NCBI RefSeq assembly: GCF_015244675.1
Contig: NZ_JABCQO010000012.1
Span: 1-63,036, forward strand
Origin: Gluconobacter cerevisiae
Lineage (GTDB): Bacteria; Pseudomonadota; Alphaproteobacteria; Acetobacterales; Acetobacteraceae
Direction of reading: 5' to 3'
Length of the DNA: 63,036 nt
The notes below the pieces were generated by a model. It made no database searches. It saw nothing but the letters and a program-made list of their open reading frames with translations, and was not told the origin of the DNA. The position numbers and the translations under genes were made by a program. Below are positions 21,572 to 29,334 of the stretch, one piece after another; positions within the stretch are counted from its first letter, which is position 1, and each line of letters starts with the position of its first letter.

Positions 21572-21784
21572 TCACTGAGGTCGCGTCGCTCGCGGCATAG
21601 GAGCCGGGGCAACACCTCGTCCCAGATGACGGTGTTCGGAGCAGTAGTGCGTATCGCCTTTCGGTCCGATGAACCCGAAAGCCGCCCCCTTCCCGCACAC
21701 GTCGCAGTCATAAAGCCAGCCAGACTTCGTCCTGGGCCGCAGGGAGGTGTATGGCCTGTCGTCAGGACTGTGATGATCGGGCAT
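21572..21784 (-). CDS. Small zinc-binding protein
   Basis: A 70-residue protein with CDVCGKG in the middle and YCSEHRHLG about 20 residues later, a compact zinc-finger spacing. It begins four nt after the helicase stop, so it is probably translated from the helicase transcript. Function unknown. Confidence 0.5.
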   Translation of the reverse strand: MPDHHSPDDRPYTSLRPRTKSGWLYDCDVCGKGAAFGFIGPKGDTHYCSEHRHLGRGVAPAPMPRATRPQ

Positions 21785-21787
21785 GCC

Positions 21788-23836
21788 TTAAAACCCCATG
21801 GCATCAAGAGTGGCCGCCGTGTGCCGGAACCGGCCCCCTGTCTCTCTTCTCTTCGATTGCCCCTGCTGGCGCAGCCAGCCCGTCACGCGATGCTCGGCTG
21901 GGATTTCCTCAATGAAGCCTGACGGCCTCGCTGAAACACCCTGACGATAGCCGACACTGCTGATCGTGGCCTGTTGCATCGCACGGGTCAGCGACACATA
22001 GGCCAGACGGCGCTCCTCCTCATAATTGCGCTCGCCCATCCCCGGAAAGACTGTCTCTTCCCAGGCTGGCAGGAAAACGTGGGGAAACTCCAGACCCTTG
22101 GCGCGGTGCATGGTCATGAGCTGCACCCGATCGCGCCCACGCTCGTTCGGTGAGGCCGTGGCCAGGGCCGCGTGCTCCAGAAGATCCTGAAGCCGGGTAA
22201 AGCCCTCGGCCAGCCCGACCAGCTCGGACAGGTTCTGCAAGGCCGTCTCCCCTTCTTCAGACGCGGCCTCCCGCCACATCGTGTAGTAGCCGGTCTCCTT
22301 CAGGAGCGTATCGAGGCGATCACAAAGCCGCATGTCCGGGATCTGGCCGATCCGCGAGACCGTCTCACGGAAGGCAAGCAGGCTGTCACGCACCTTGGCG
22401 GGAAGCGTTGCCGTAGTGACGGCCGCACACAGGCTGAGGCCGCGATCCTGCGCCTCCTGCTCTATCTGGCCAAGCGCCTTGGCGCCAAGGCCTCGCCTGG
22501 GCACATTGGCCACGCGCCGGAACGCCTCATCGGACTGGCGACTGTCCGGACAGGCCGCCAGCATCAGGAAAGCGAGCGCGTCCTTCACCACGGCGCGATG
22601 ATAGAAGCCGACATCGCCGATGATCTCGTAGGGGATACGCGCCTTGAGCAGCGCTTCTTCCAGAGAGCGGGACAGACGGTTAATCCGGTAGATCATCGCC
22701 ATGTCATGCCAGGCCACACCTTCTGCCGCACGACGTCCCATCTCGGCTGCAATCGCGTCAGCTTCATCTGACGCATAATCGTAGCTCAGCACCTCGATCT
22801 TCTGACCGTCGCCCTTCTGGGTAAACAAGGTCTTCGGGATCCGGCCCGGGTCTCGCGCGATGATGGCGTTGGCGGCCTGGAGGATATGATGCGTCGAGCG
22901 GAAGTTCTCTTCGAGCTTGAAAAGTCTGGCCCCGTCAAACTCCCGAACGAAGTTTCGGATGAAGCCAATTTTGGCCCCACGCCAGGAATATATTGATTGC
23001 GAATCATCGCCCACAGCGAAGAGTTCTCGTGAGTATTCAGACATATAGGTGAGCCAGAGCATCTGTGCACGGTTCACGTCCTGAAACTCATCGGCCATCA
23101 CGGATGTGAAGCGCTGCGACCACCGGTCGCGGTAGGATCGGTCGTTCATCAGCGCAAGCGTTGGCCACATCAGCAGGTCGGAGAAGTCGGCGGCATTCTG
23201 CTCGCGCAGGGTCGCCTGATAGATCTGGTAGAGCCGGACGGCAAACTCCCAGCCTTCGACATCGACCATCTGACGCGCTGCACGGCGGCGCTCGATCAGC
23301 CCGCGCACCCAGGCCGGTGCGGCCTCAGGTGTGACGAGGTTCTCCTTCAGATGCCCGATCCGCTCGCCCATTGTCTTGACCTGCCGGACGTCACACTTCT
23401 TGCCTGTGTCCGGTTCGGGCACAGTGTCGGGGTCCATGGCCTTCATGAGACGACGGATCAGCGCCGTCGCATCGTCCGCATCGCGGATGTCAAAGCCAGG
23501 GTGCAACTGCGCCACCTCAGGCTCCGCCCGGAGCTGCCGCGCGCCGAGGCCGTGAAAGGTGCCAAGCCAGAACGGAGCCTGCCCCTCGCCCAAGACGCCC
23601 GTGATGCGCTCGCGCATTTCCTGAGCAGCCTTGTTGGTAAAGGTCACGCACAGGATCTGTGACGGGCGCATCCCATACATCTGAATCCGGCACGCCACAC
23701 CAGCCGTAAGCGTCTTCGTTTTTCCCGTTCCAGCCCCGGCCAGGACCAGCACGCGGCCGAGCGCCATGGCGGCTTCACGCTGCACTGGGGTCAGCGGATC
23801 CAGTACGGGTGCGAGGGTTTGGGGATAGGCGCTCAT
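21788..23836 (-). CDS. UvrD/Rep-family DNA helicase
   Basis: A 682-residue superfamily 1A helicase. Motifs in order: LTPVQREA, Walker A AGAGTGKTKTL (about 33-43), DEFQDVNRAQ (about 245), VGDDSQSIYSWRG, NFRST, VQLMTMHRAKGLEFPHVFL (motif V region) and YVSLTRAMQ (VI). These enzymes unwind DNA 3' to 5' in repair and rolling-circle plasmid replication. It overlaps the upstream gene by 4 nt (ATGA) and belongs to the minus-strand operon starting at 25481. Confidence 0.92.
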   Translation of the reverse strand: MSAYPQTLAPVLDPLTPVQREAAMALGRVLVLAGAGTGKTKTLTAGVACRIQMYGMRPSQILCVTFTNKAAQEMRERITGVLGEGQAPFWLGTFHGLGARQLRAEPEVAQLHPGFDIRDADDATALIRRLMKAMDPDTVPEPDTGKKCDVRQVKTMGERIGHLKENLVTPEAAPAWVRGLIERRRAARQMVDVEGWEFAVRLYQIYQATLREQNAADFSDLLMWPTLALMNDRSYRDRWSQRFTSVMADEFQDVNRAQMLWLTYMSEYSRELFAVGDDSQSIYSWRGAKIGFIRNFVREFDGARLFKLEENFRSTHHILQAANAIIARDPGRIPKTLFTQKGDGQKIEVLSYDYASDEADAIAAEMGRRAAEGVAWHDMAMIYRINRLSRSLEEALLKARIPYEIIGDVGFYHRAVVKDALAFLMLAACPDSRQSDEAFRRVANVPRRGLGAKALGQIEQEAQDRGLSLCAAVTTATLPAKVRDSLLAFRETVSRIGQIPDMRLCDRLDTLLKETGYYTMWREAASEEGETALQNLSELVGLAEGFTRLQDLLEHAALATASPNERGRDRVQLMTMHRAKGLEFPHVFLPAWEETVFPGMGERNYEEERRLAYVSLTRAMQQATISSVGYRQGVSARPSGFIEEIPAEHRVTGWLRQQGQSKRRETGGRFRHTAATLDAMGF

Positions 23837-24504
23837 GCGGGCACCTGCTCAACCGGATAGACTTCAGACGCCACCGGATCCTCGACGGCCACGACATTGC
23901 TGCTGTCAGTAAAGAGGGTCAGCGGATGATAGAGATTGAAGCCCTCATGAGGGCCATCCCAACGCCCGGCAATGACGAGGGCCAGTGCGCGGTTCAGGCC
24001 GCTGCCCAGCCACACAAGCTGATGCGGGACCGGCATCTCCGGCGCTTCCGGATCCGTACAGCCGAGACGGCGCGCATGATCCATCCAGATCGCAGAGGCC
24101 TTTTCGTGGCCCAGCATGTTGAAGGTCAGGCCGCTCTTGAGAACCATCTGGTCGATATGCTGGCGGGCCGCAGAGCGGGTGTCGTTATACATCATGACGT
24201 CCTCAAAAGCCTTGGGGCAGGCTGACAAAGTGAGCGTTGGGAGTTCAGGTCCGTTCAGACGGACGATCATGGACTTGCGGGTGAAGACGACCAGCTCGCC
24301 GTCGCGGTCCCAGGCGTCGTTCAGGCGATCACCGCCGATCACGACCCCCTGCACCAGACCCTCGGGCGTCTGCGCCTCACAGAAGACTTCAGGGGCAGAA
24401 GATCCCACCCCGGCACGCTTCCAGACTTTCATGGCCTCTGCGTCCTGCCGCCACAGGATCAGGGTGATGGCCTGCCAGCTCAGACTAGATTTACTCTGTT
24501 TCAT
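23833..24504 (-). CDS. Hypothetical protein of the primase-helicase operon
   Basis: A 223-residue protein between the Toprim gene and the helicase gene, overlapping both by 4 nt. It has a hydrophobic but not membrane-like N-terminus (SLSWQAITLILWRQ), a mixed centre (LVVFTRKSMIVRLNGPELPT) and the late HQLVWLGSGLNRALALVIAG. Tight coupling suggests that it works with the primase-like and helicase proteins. Family not recognised. Confidence 0.6.
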   Translation of the reverse strand: MKQSKSSLSWQAITLILWRQDAEAMKVWKRAGVGSSAPEVFCEAQTPEGLVQGVVIGGDRLNDAWDRDGELVVFTRKSMIVRLNGPELPTLTLSACPKAFEDVMMYNDTRSAARQHIDQMVLKSGLTFNMLGHEKASAIWMDHARRLGCTDPEAPEMPVPHQLVWLGSGLNRALALVIAGRWDGPHEGFNLYHPLTLFTDSSNVVAVEDPVASEVYPVEQVPA

Positions 24505-25481
24505 GCGGCCACGTCCTGACGGGCGCGGCGCTGCAGGACGGCGTTCCAGTCCTTGTCCCGGGCACTGGGTGAGTACCGCAGGGGTTTCAGCCCGGCCTCA
24601 CGGATCATGGGCGCATAGATCTCTTCATAACGGTCGCCCTGGGCATCGCAGTCCACGGCAATCATGACGCGGCCGCCTGCCTCAAGGGTGCCAAGAAGCG
24701 CACGAAACTCCTCCAGGGCCTCGGGGCTCATGCCGCCGCCTGATGAGACATACAAGCTGGGTTCAAAATTGAACGGGTCCATGGCGGCATAGGACAGCAC
24801 GTCGATGGCAGACTCACCGATGACCAGACGAACGGGCGTTTCACCTTTTTCGCCAGTCCTCATCCGAAAGAGCAGCTTGCCACCGCCGCCCGAGGAGAAG
24901 CCGCGATAGTCCGGCCCGCGCATTTCCATGCCGGTCAGCTCACCGGCATTGTTGCTATGGGCGAACCAGGCCGTGCCCTTCATACCTTCCCGCAGGAGAC
25001 CCTGCTCGATGGCCAGACGCAGGATGCTTTCCGGCAACGCCCGGTCGCGGGTCAGATAGATCCAGGCGGCCGAACCCGGCTGGGGAGCCTGACGGTTCTT
25101 CCACATATATTTCGGATCACGCGCGGGCTTGCGCTCCTTCGGTTCTGCCACGTACTCGGCCCCGCTCGGCGCAAGGCCCAGCATTCCACGGAGTTCCACG
25201 CGCGCGTTGCCAAGGGACATGCCCGGATTGAGAAAGCGGACCAGGTCGATGACCGAGCCTTTGACGATCGAAGAGGAATTGTGCGGATCCCACCAGCCCT
25301 TGCCGCCGTGGGTCACGATGATGCTCTCGCCCTTCTGGCGACGAAAGCGCATGTGCCGGGCGGAGCTTTCGGACCGGGCGAACCTGTAACCGGCATGTTC
25401 CAGAACAACGATGCAACTGATCTCGTCACGAAACTTCTGGAGTTCGTCGTTCATCTGCTGAGGCGAGTTCTGGTAAGCCAT
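24501..25481 (-). CDS. DUF3991/Toprim primase-like protein
   Basis: A 326-residue protein. The N-terminal 110 residues include GYRFARSESSARHMRFRRQK, GKGWWDPHNSSSIVKGSVID and LVRFLNPG, the layout of DUF3991 plasmid proteins. The C-terminal part is a Toprim domain: LVIGESAIDVLSYAAM with the catalytic glutamate, and MIAVDCDAQGD with the DxD. These domains occur in plasmid primases and relaxase-linked proteins. The start at 25481 has GGGAGG upstream; longer frames would run through the promoter and the RNA gene. It is the first gene of the operon with the helicase. Confidence 0.8.
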   Translation of the reverse strand: MAYQNSPQQMNDELQKFRDEISCIVVLEHAGYRFARSESSARHMRFRRQKGESIIVTHGGKGWWDPHNSSSIVKGSVIDLVRFLNPGMSLGNARVELRGMLGLAPSGAEYVAEPKERKPARDPKYMWKNRQAPQPGSAAWIYLTRDRALPESILRLAIEQGLLREGMKGTAWFAHSNNAGELTGMEMRGPDYRGFSSGGGGKLLFRMRTGEKGETPVRLVIGESAIDVLSYAAMDPFNFEPSLYVSSGGGMSPEALEEFRALLGTLEAGGRVMIAVDCDAQGDRYEEIYAPMIREAGLKPLRYSPSARDKDWNAVLQRRARQDVAA

Positions 25482-25712
25482 GACGGAAAATCCTCCCGAA
25501 CGTCCGTTACTTTCGATCTTTGGAAAGTATAGTAAATTAACGTCACAATATCCACTGAATACAACGGAATACCATGCAATATATTTACTTGATTGATTGA
25601 AATAGTTCTTGCGTCCAGAGCGACAAAAACCGGTTTTTCTTGTTCGTCCTGCGGGGGTTTCGGGGGCAGCGCAGCCCCCGGTGTTGCCGCTGAAAGGAGC
25701 TGTGTGGAGACG
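25482..25712. promoter_or_regulatory. Divergent control region between the primase operon and the copy 4 RNA
   Basis: AT-rich near 25500-25610, then GC-rich. It contains the 14-bp perfect palindrome AAAAACCGGTTTTT (25625-25638), the hairpin CGGGGGC-AGCGCA-GCCCCCG (25661-25680), the inverted pair ACTTTC/GAAAGT (about 25510-25530) and a TTTACTTG motif like those near the ssb promoter. No gene is seen. Confidence 0.45.
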
Positions 25713-26069
25713 TTTTTCTCGTCCCGTCCTGCCAGGAACACGACAGTTGCGGGCCGAGGGTGTCAGGACCGGAAGACTGCGGATCGGCAAAAGCGGGTTG
25801 CGGGCAGCGCGGGACAACGTCCTGCGATGAACGCGGCCCTCTTTTGACGAAAGACGCGGTCTGGAGCCCGAAGGGTTGTCTTGAGACCCTCGGACCGTGA
25901 CTGTCACACTGATCGCATGACGGCGAGGTCGGAACACAGCTCCGTGCCACCCCGCAAGGGGTGGTTGAAGCGGCAACGTCTGATGGTTCGGCATGAACGG
26001 ATCCTTCAAGAAGTGTCATCAGTCTGCCCGTGCCATCTGCGACTGAAGCCCTCGGCCTCAGCTTTTTTT
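25713..26069 (+). ncRNA. Candidate structured RNA, diverged copy 4 with its own terminator
   Basis: This 357-nt region aligns with the 533-bp repeats in blocks. The start TTTTTCTCGTCCCGTCCTGCC matches TTTTCCTAGACCCATCCTGCC. GCGGCCCT followed by AGACGCGG, then GACTGTCACACTGA and GGTCGGAAC, all occur in the same order. The strong stem CCTCCCCGG/CCGGGGAGG of the other copies is replaced by CCACCCC-GCAA-GGGGTGG (25947-25964) at the same place, again followed by TTGA. Compensatory change plus a GNRA loop supports a structured RNA on the + strand. Confidence 0.65.
26043..26069 (+). terminator. Rho-independent terminator of the copy 4 RNA
   Basis: CTGAAGCC-CTC-GGCCTCAG (one A/C mismatch) followed by C and seven T. 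It fixes the transcribed strand of the RNA family. Confidence 0.8.
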
Positions 26070-26120
26070 GTCTATCCGGCATATGAGGTTGATGGCGACC
26101 TGTCGAAATGCCCAAAAGTT

Positions 26121-26168
26121 ACGGGACACCCATAGTTTTTTTCTTTACAATGGCTACGGGTATCCCGT
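26121..26168. promoter_or_regulatory. Candidate operator of the BrnT module
   Basis: ACGGGACACCC (26121-26131) and GGGTATCCCGT (26158-26168) form a 10-of-11 inverted repeat around the toxin start, and the right arm is itself palindromic (ACGGG-TAT-CCCGT). Autoregulation by the downstream helix-turn-helix antitoxin is the likely use. Confidence 0.5.
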
Positions 26169-26452
26169 ATTACCGTCTCGTGGATAACAGGTTTGACCTC
26201 GCAAAAGACCTCGCCAACCAAAAAAAGCACAAGCTGTCTCTGGCCTTTGGCGACCTTATTTTCGAGGACGATAATCACCTGATCTTGCCCACCATCCGCA
26301 TCGAGGATGAGGAGGATCGCTACAAAGTGGTTGGCGTCGTGGGCGAGAAGCTGTTCACCGGTGTGTTTGTCTGGCGGGACGATCTGCCCCGCTTCATTTC
26401 CGTGAGAAGGAGCAACAAAGGTGAAGAGAAAGCATATCATTCTGCCTGCTGA
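26150..26452 (+). CDS. BrnT-like toxin
   Basis: A 100-residue protein matching the BrnT ribonuclease-fold pattern: N-terminal RFDLAKDLANQKKHKLSLAF, a short strand pair ending VVGEKLFTG, and the late LPRFISVRRSNKGEEKAY with the conserved (I)SxRRxxxxE. BrnT toxins inhibit translation. The start at 26150 is chosen because upstream residues do not fit the family, although no ribosome site precedes it. The antitoxin gene overlaps its 3' end by 32 nt. Confidence 0.7.
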   Translation: MATGIPYYRLVDNRFDLAKDLANQKKHKLSLAFGDLIFEDDNHLILPTIRIEDEEDRYKVVGVVGEKLFTGVFVWRDDLPRFISVRRSNKGEEKAYHSAC

Positions 26453-26699
26453 TCCGGCGGATTCCGAAGACCGTGCGGTATCCACCGAAGGCATGGAGCG
26501 TGGGCAAAGAGCGCGGTTGATCCGTAAAACCCGTAACGATCTCGGTTTGTCTCAGGTCGAATTTGCCAGCCGTTTCCGCGTCCCTGTCGGCACGTTACGT
26601 GACTGGGAACAGGCACGGGCGATGGCCCCCGACTTCGCTGTAGCCTACGTCCGGGTCATCGGACGTCACCCCGATATGGTAGCTCAGGCAGTGGCCTGA
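26421..26699 (+). CDS. Helix-turn-helix antitoxin of the BrnT-like toxin
   Basis: A 92-residue protein starting with GTG at 26421 after AAGGAGC. Residues about 30-75 are an XRE-type helix-turn-helix (RKTRNDLGLSQVEFASRFRV, then PVGTLRDWEQ). It takes the place of BrnA, and some BrnT partners do carry HTH domains. It should bind the toxin and repress from the palindromes at 26121-26168. Confidence 0.75.
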   Translation: MKRKHIILPADPADSEDRAVSTEGMERGQRARLIRKTRNDLGLSQVEFASRFRVPVGTLRDWEQARAMAPDFAVAYVRVIGRHPDMVAQAVA

Positions 26700-26732
26700 G
26701 CTACCTTCACAACGAGCCGGGGATTCAGCCCA

Positions 26733-26921
26733 TCAACCCCAAACGCCGGATAGCCTTTTTTTCGAAGACTCGATGTCGGCCATCCCGTCTTCGTCCTTCT
26801 TCGTCTGCCCTTTCTGTCGTTCCAGTTCCGCCAGTGTGCGTCTCACGGCCTGTGAGAACCGCGTTTTTCCTTCCCAGAAACGGCGTGAGTACGCGCGGCG
26901 GTCCACCGTCGCCGTCCTCAT
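26733..26921 (-). CDS. Small basic hypothetical protein
   Basis: A 62-residue basic protein (RRAYSRRFWEGKTRFSQAVR) with an EK-rich tail. Its ATG overlaps the stop of the upstream gene by 4 nt (ATGA), which supports it as a gene. Function unknown. Confidence 0.45.
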   Translation of the reverse strand: MRTATVDRRAYSRRFWEGKTRFSQAVRRTLAELERQKGQTKKDEDGMADIESSKKRLSGVWG

Positions 26922-27139
26922 GCCACACCTTCCGGACGATCGAGGCTGTCCAGGAGCTTCTCCTGCGAGCGGCGGCGCAGCGTCGCGGCCTTGCGGCGGA
27001 AACCGGCCGTCAGGCGCGATGGCAGCATGAGGGACTGATCCGTGTCCTCCAGGAGCACGGCCTCAGCCATGAGGCGGACACTCAGGGCGCGCGCCTGACT
27101 GCGAGGGACTGTGAGAGGAGCGGGCGTCGAATAGAACAT
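26918..27139 (-). CDS. Small hypothetical protein
   Basis: A 73-residue basic, helical protein (RSQARALSVRLMAEAVLLED, then GFRRKAATLRRRSQEK) coupled by ATGA to the next small gene. It may be a DNA-binding accessory protein; nothing specific is visible. Confidence 0.45.
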   Translation of the reverse strand: MFYSTPAPLTVPRSQARALSVRLMAEAVLLEDTDQSLMLPSRLTAGFRRKAATLRRRSQEKLLDSLDRPEGVA

Positions 27140-27173
27140 AAAACCTCCTGAGACCCGCCTCTGTCAGGAAGCG

Positions 27174-27202
27174 GGTATAAAAAGACCGGCTCCAGGGCCG
27201 GT
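27174..27202 (-). terminator. Terminator after the second SSB-like gene
   Basis: On the minus strand ACCGGC-CCTGGA-GCCGGT followed by CTTTTT, about 30 nt after the stop at 27232. It ends the minus-strand group that starts at 28477. Confidence 0.75.
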
Positions 27203-27231
27203 TTACGTGCGTGTTTCGAAGAAAGAGGGCG

Positions 27232-27582
27232 TCAGCGGCCTGTGTCGGTGAGGATCCTCACGTCCCCGTCCTGGGCGCTCACGACGATCTCGGGTTCAGG
27301 CGGCCCCTGATCGGTACCCGGGCGGACTTCGTAAGCGCCGCGCACGAACACGAGTTGACCCTTGCGGGCGCGTCGCTCCAGAAGATCCGTCAGAAAGTCG
27401 TTGTGGCAGACGATCCTGTGCCACACGGTCTGCGGGACGCGGCGGCCAGTGTGTGTGTCGGTGCGGTGGCTGTCTGTCGCCAGACGGAAAAGGGCCACGC
27501 GGTGTCCGTCCTGTCCTGTGCGGATCTCAGGATCCGCGCCAAGGTTGCCAATGACGATGGCAAGGCTGAGGGTCTGAGCCAT
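27232..27582 (-). CDS. Second, short SSB-like protein
   Basis: A 116-residue OB-fold protein. LSLAIVIGNLGADPEIRTGQ, VALFRLATDSHRTDTHTGRR and VWHRIVCHNDFLTDLLERRA follow the SSB layout, but the glycine-rich tail and the acidic DDDxPF tip are absent. It may bind single-stranded DNA without recruiting the host partners, as PriB-like or plasmid variants do. The start at 27582 follows AAAGGA. Confidence 0.8.
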   Translation of the reverse strand: MAQTLSLAIVIGNLGADPEIRTGQDGHRVALFRLATDSHRTDTHTGRRVPQTVWHRIVCHNDFLTDLLERRARKGQLVFVRGAYEVRPGTDQGPPEPEIVVSAQDGDVRILTDTGR

Positions 27583-27608
27583 TGCTCTGTCCTTTTCTCT
27601 GGCCCGTG

Positions 27609-28130
27609 TCAGAAAAGCTCGGCCTGCACGGGCGCGGCAGGGAGAGGCTGGTGTTCGGATGGCAGGGAGATCCTGAAGCGCTGTGCCAGACGGGCCAGAT
27701 CGGCCCGGTCGCGTGCCTCCTGCTCGGCGGCAAGGGCGCGCGCGTAAGCGTCGATCAGCCCGCTGCCGATGACGCGGTTGCGGATGTCGCGTTCGACGTC
27801 CGACCAGGTCCAGGCCGGATCGCCATAACAGCCGTGCAGGACGATGCCGCGCAGGAAGCCCAGACGCGCCTGTGTCGTGGAGAACTGCGCGCCCCAGAAG
27901 CCGTGGATGTCGAAATGGGCGATATGCCCGAACATCTGGCTCAGGCGGTTGTAAAGTGTGCGGTTCCACGCGCTCTGCGGAAACCCGCGCGCGATGAAAG
28001 ACAGGAGCGCGTTACCGATTTTCGTTTTCTCGACCGTGTCACTGAACTGCGTTGCGGTGAGGCCCTGAGGCTCGATCGGCGGCCGCCGCAGGGACGGGCA
28101 CGCAATGGACGCTGGCTCCAAGCCGTTCAT
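27609..28130 (-). CDS. Hypothetical protein
   Basis: A 173-residue soluble protein with an aromatic-rich centre (RLSQMFGHIAHFDIHGFWGA) and a helical alanine/arginine-rich end (DAYARALAAEQEARDRADLA). It overlaps the upstream gene by 4 nt and lies 26 nt before the short SSB-like gene, so the three are one operon. Family not recognised. Confidence 0.6.
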   Translation of the reverse strand: MNGLEPASIACPSLRRPPIEPQGLTATQFSDTVEKTKIGNALLSFIARGFPQSAWNRTLYNRLSQMFGHIAHFDIHGFWGAQFSTTQARLGFLRGIVLHGCYGDPAWTWSDVERDIRNRVIGSGLIDAYARALAAEQEARDRADLARLAQRFRISLPSEHQPLPAAPVQAELF

Positions 28131-28477
28131 GACCGCACCTCGCGGGCGAGCATCGCCTCGACCTTGGCGAGGTAGGCTTTGAACGGCGTCTCCTCAGGGA
28201 TCATCCTGATCCACTGCTCGGTACCGAGGGATCCCTTCCACCGGGTCTCGCAGAAGCCCTCGGGATGATCGCTCCCACGCTCGGGTGTCACAGACACAAG
28301 AAAGGAGGCCTCCGGATAGTCGCCGCGCAGGCGCGTGCCATACTCGGCGACGGCCGCCCGGATCCCGGCAAGATCAGGCGCCTCGATCCGGGTCTTTCTG
28401 TAACGGTCCGGAGATGAACAGGAGATGAAGCTCCCGTGAGAGGCCGCAGGAATGGCAGCCAGAGTGTATGTCGGCAT
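28127..28477 (-). CDS. Hypothetical protein
   Basis: A 116-residue soluble protein starting at 28477 (MPTYTLAAIPAAS) after GGAG; the longer frame begins with GTG inside that ribosome site. It contains DRYRKTRIEAPDLAGIRAAV and the C-terminal FKAYLAKVEAMLAREVRS. First gene of the operon ending with the short SSB-like protein. Function unknown. Confidence 0.6.
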   Translation of the reverse strand: MPTYTLAAIPAASHGSFISCSSPDRYRKTRIEAPDLAGIRAAVAEYGTRLRGDYPEASFLVSVTPERGSDHPEGFCETRWKGSLGTEQWIRMIPEETPFKAYLAKVEAMLAREVRS

Positions 28478-28531
28478 GGTGATCTCCACACAGGACAGCG
28501 CCGCCCGTGAGGGCGGCTGATCTCGGATCGG

Positions 28532-28660
28532 TCAGAGAAAGGCGGGGAGCACCACCACCAGAACGATGAAGGCTGCGAACAGCGCTGCACCTCCTACGAA
28601 GCCCGCGACTTCGAGCCATTCTGTGCGGTTGCGGGGACGCAGATCGGAAAAGTCGGCCAT
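28532..28660 (-). CDS. 42-residue membrane protein
   Basis: A short protein with a polar N-terminus (MADFSDLRPRNRTEW) and one transmembrane segment (GAALFAAFIVLVVVLPAFL). The start at 28660 has AGGAG 7 nt upstream. It probably sits in the inner membrane with a cytoplasmic or periplasmic stub. Unknown role. Confidence 0.55.
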   Translation of the reverse strand: MADFSDLRPRNRTEWLEVAGFVGGAALFAAFIVLVVVLPAFL

Positions 28661-28716
28661 GTCATTCTCCTGTTTTCTTTCATGACCTCTTCCGGCGACC
28701 GCAGCGGAGACTGGCT

Positions 28717-28790
28717 GGCAAAGGCGCTGCAACGCAGCGGGATCGGACGTCCCGCAGCGCAGCGAGGACACGGCCGACCCACCCTTTGCC
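28717..28790 (-). promoter_or_regulatory. Three-way-junction leader element A
   Basis: Outer stem GGCAAAGG/CCTTTGCC (28717-28724 with 28783-28790); inner hairpin CGCTGC-AAC-GCAGCG (28725-28739); second hairpin GGGA/TCCC. The 3' part reads GCGAGGACACGGCCGACCCA. It shares this order and sequence with elements at 39524 and 43069. On the minus strand it follows a purine-rich tract and precedes the gene at 28660. Confidence 0.6.
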
Positions 28791-28855
28791 GGACAGGCTC
28801 CGGTGTGGTGCCCCCTCCCTCCCTTTCCCCTTCCCCCTCTTTTCTTCCCTGTTTC

Positions 28856-29263
28856 CTACTGCGCGAGATTGGCGAGCTGCCGCGCGAGGCGGGCACAGAG
28901 GGCGCTGGTGTGTGGATCATCCTCGTCCACGACGGCTCCCGTCAGAACGGGCAGAAGGCGCCGCGCTTCGGCCGCTGTCAGGTCGAGATGCCAGCCTGCG
29001 CCGATCTCGACGGCGACCGCCTGTGGCTCGTCAGCGGGTCGGACGGAAACGGAAATCTCGGTCCCGGACACATTTTCAGGTTCGAGAACGGTCTTCTGAC
29101 CGTCCGGTAGGTGAACCGGGCGCAGCCCGCTTTCATTCGCCTCGTCGGCCGTCGCGTCCAGCACAAGCTGACCGGCTGCCTCGGCCGTCTCGGCCTCGAC
29201 CTGAAAGTTGACGCGATCGGAGAGAAGCTGGCGCTCGCTGAGCGTCACAATAAAAACAGGCAT
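28856..29263 (-). CDS. Hypothetical acidic protein
   Basis: A 135-residue acidic protein with alternating strands and helices (VNFQVEAETAEAAGQLVLDA, then ISVSVRPADEPQAVAVEIGA). It has no signal peptide. It lies between a terminator-like hairpin (29284-29309) and leader element A. Family not recognised. Confidence 0.55.
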   Translation of the reverse strand: MPVFIVTLSERQLLSDRVNFQVEAETAEAAGQLVLDATADEANESGLRPVHLPDGQKTVLEPENVSGTEISVSVRPADEPQAVAVEIGAGWHLDLTAAEARRLLPVLTGAVVDEDDPHTSALCARLARQLANLAQ

Positions 29264-29283
29264 GTCGGGCTCCAGAAATGGAA

Positions 29284-29309
29284 AAGGCCGCCCCGGAGCG
29301 GGCGGCCTT
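29284..29309 (-). terminator. Terminator after the LPD29-like gene
   Basis: On the minus strand AAGGCCGCCC-GCTCCG-GGGCGGCCTT then TTCC: a 10-bp perfect stem about 25 nt after the stop at 29335. The T-run is short. Confidence 0.6.
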
Positions 29310-29334
29310 GAAGGGCGGACGAAAAAAGAGAGGC

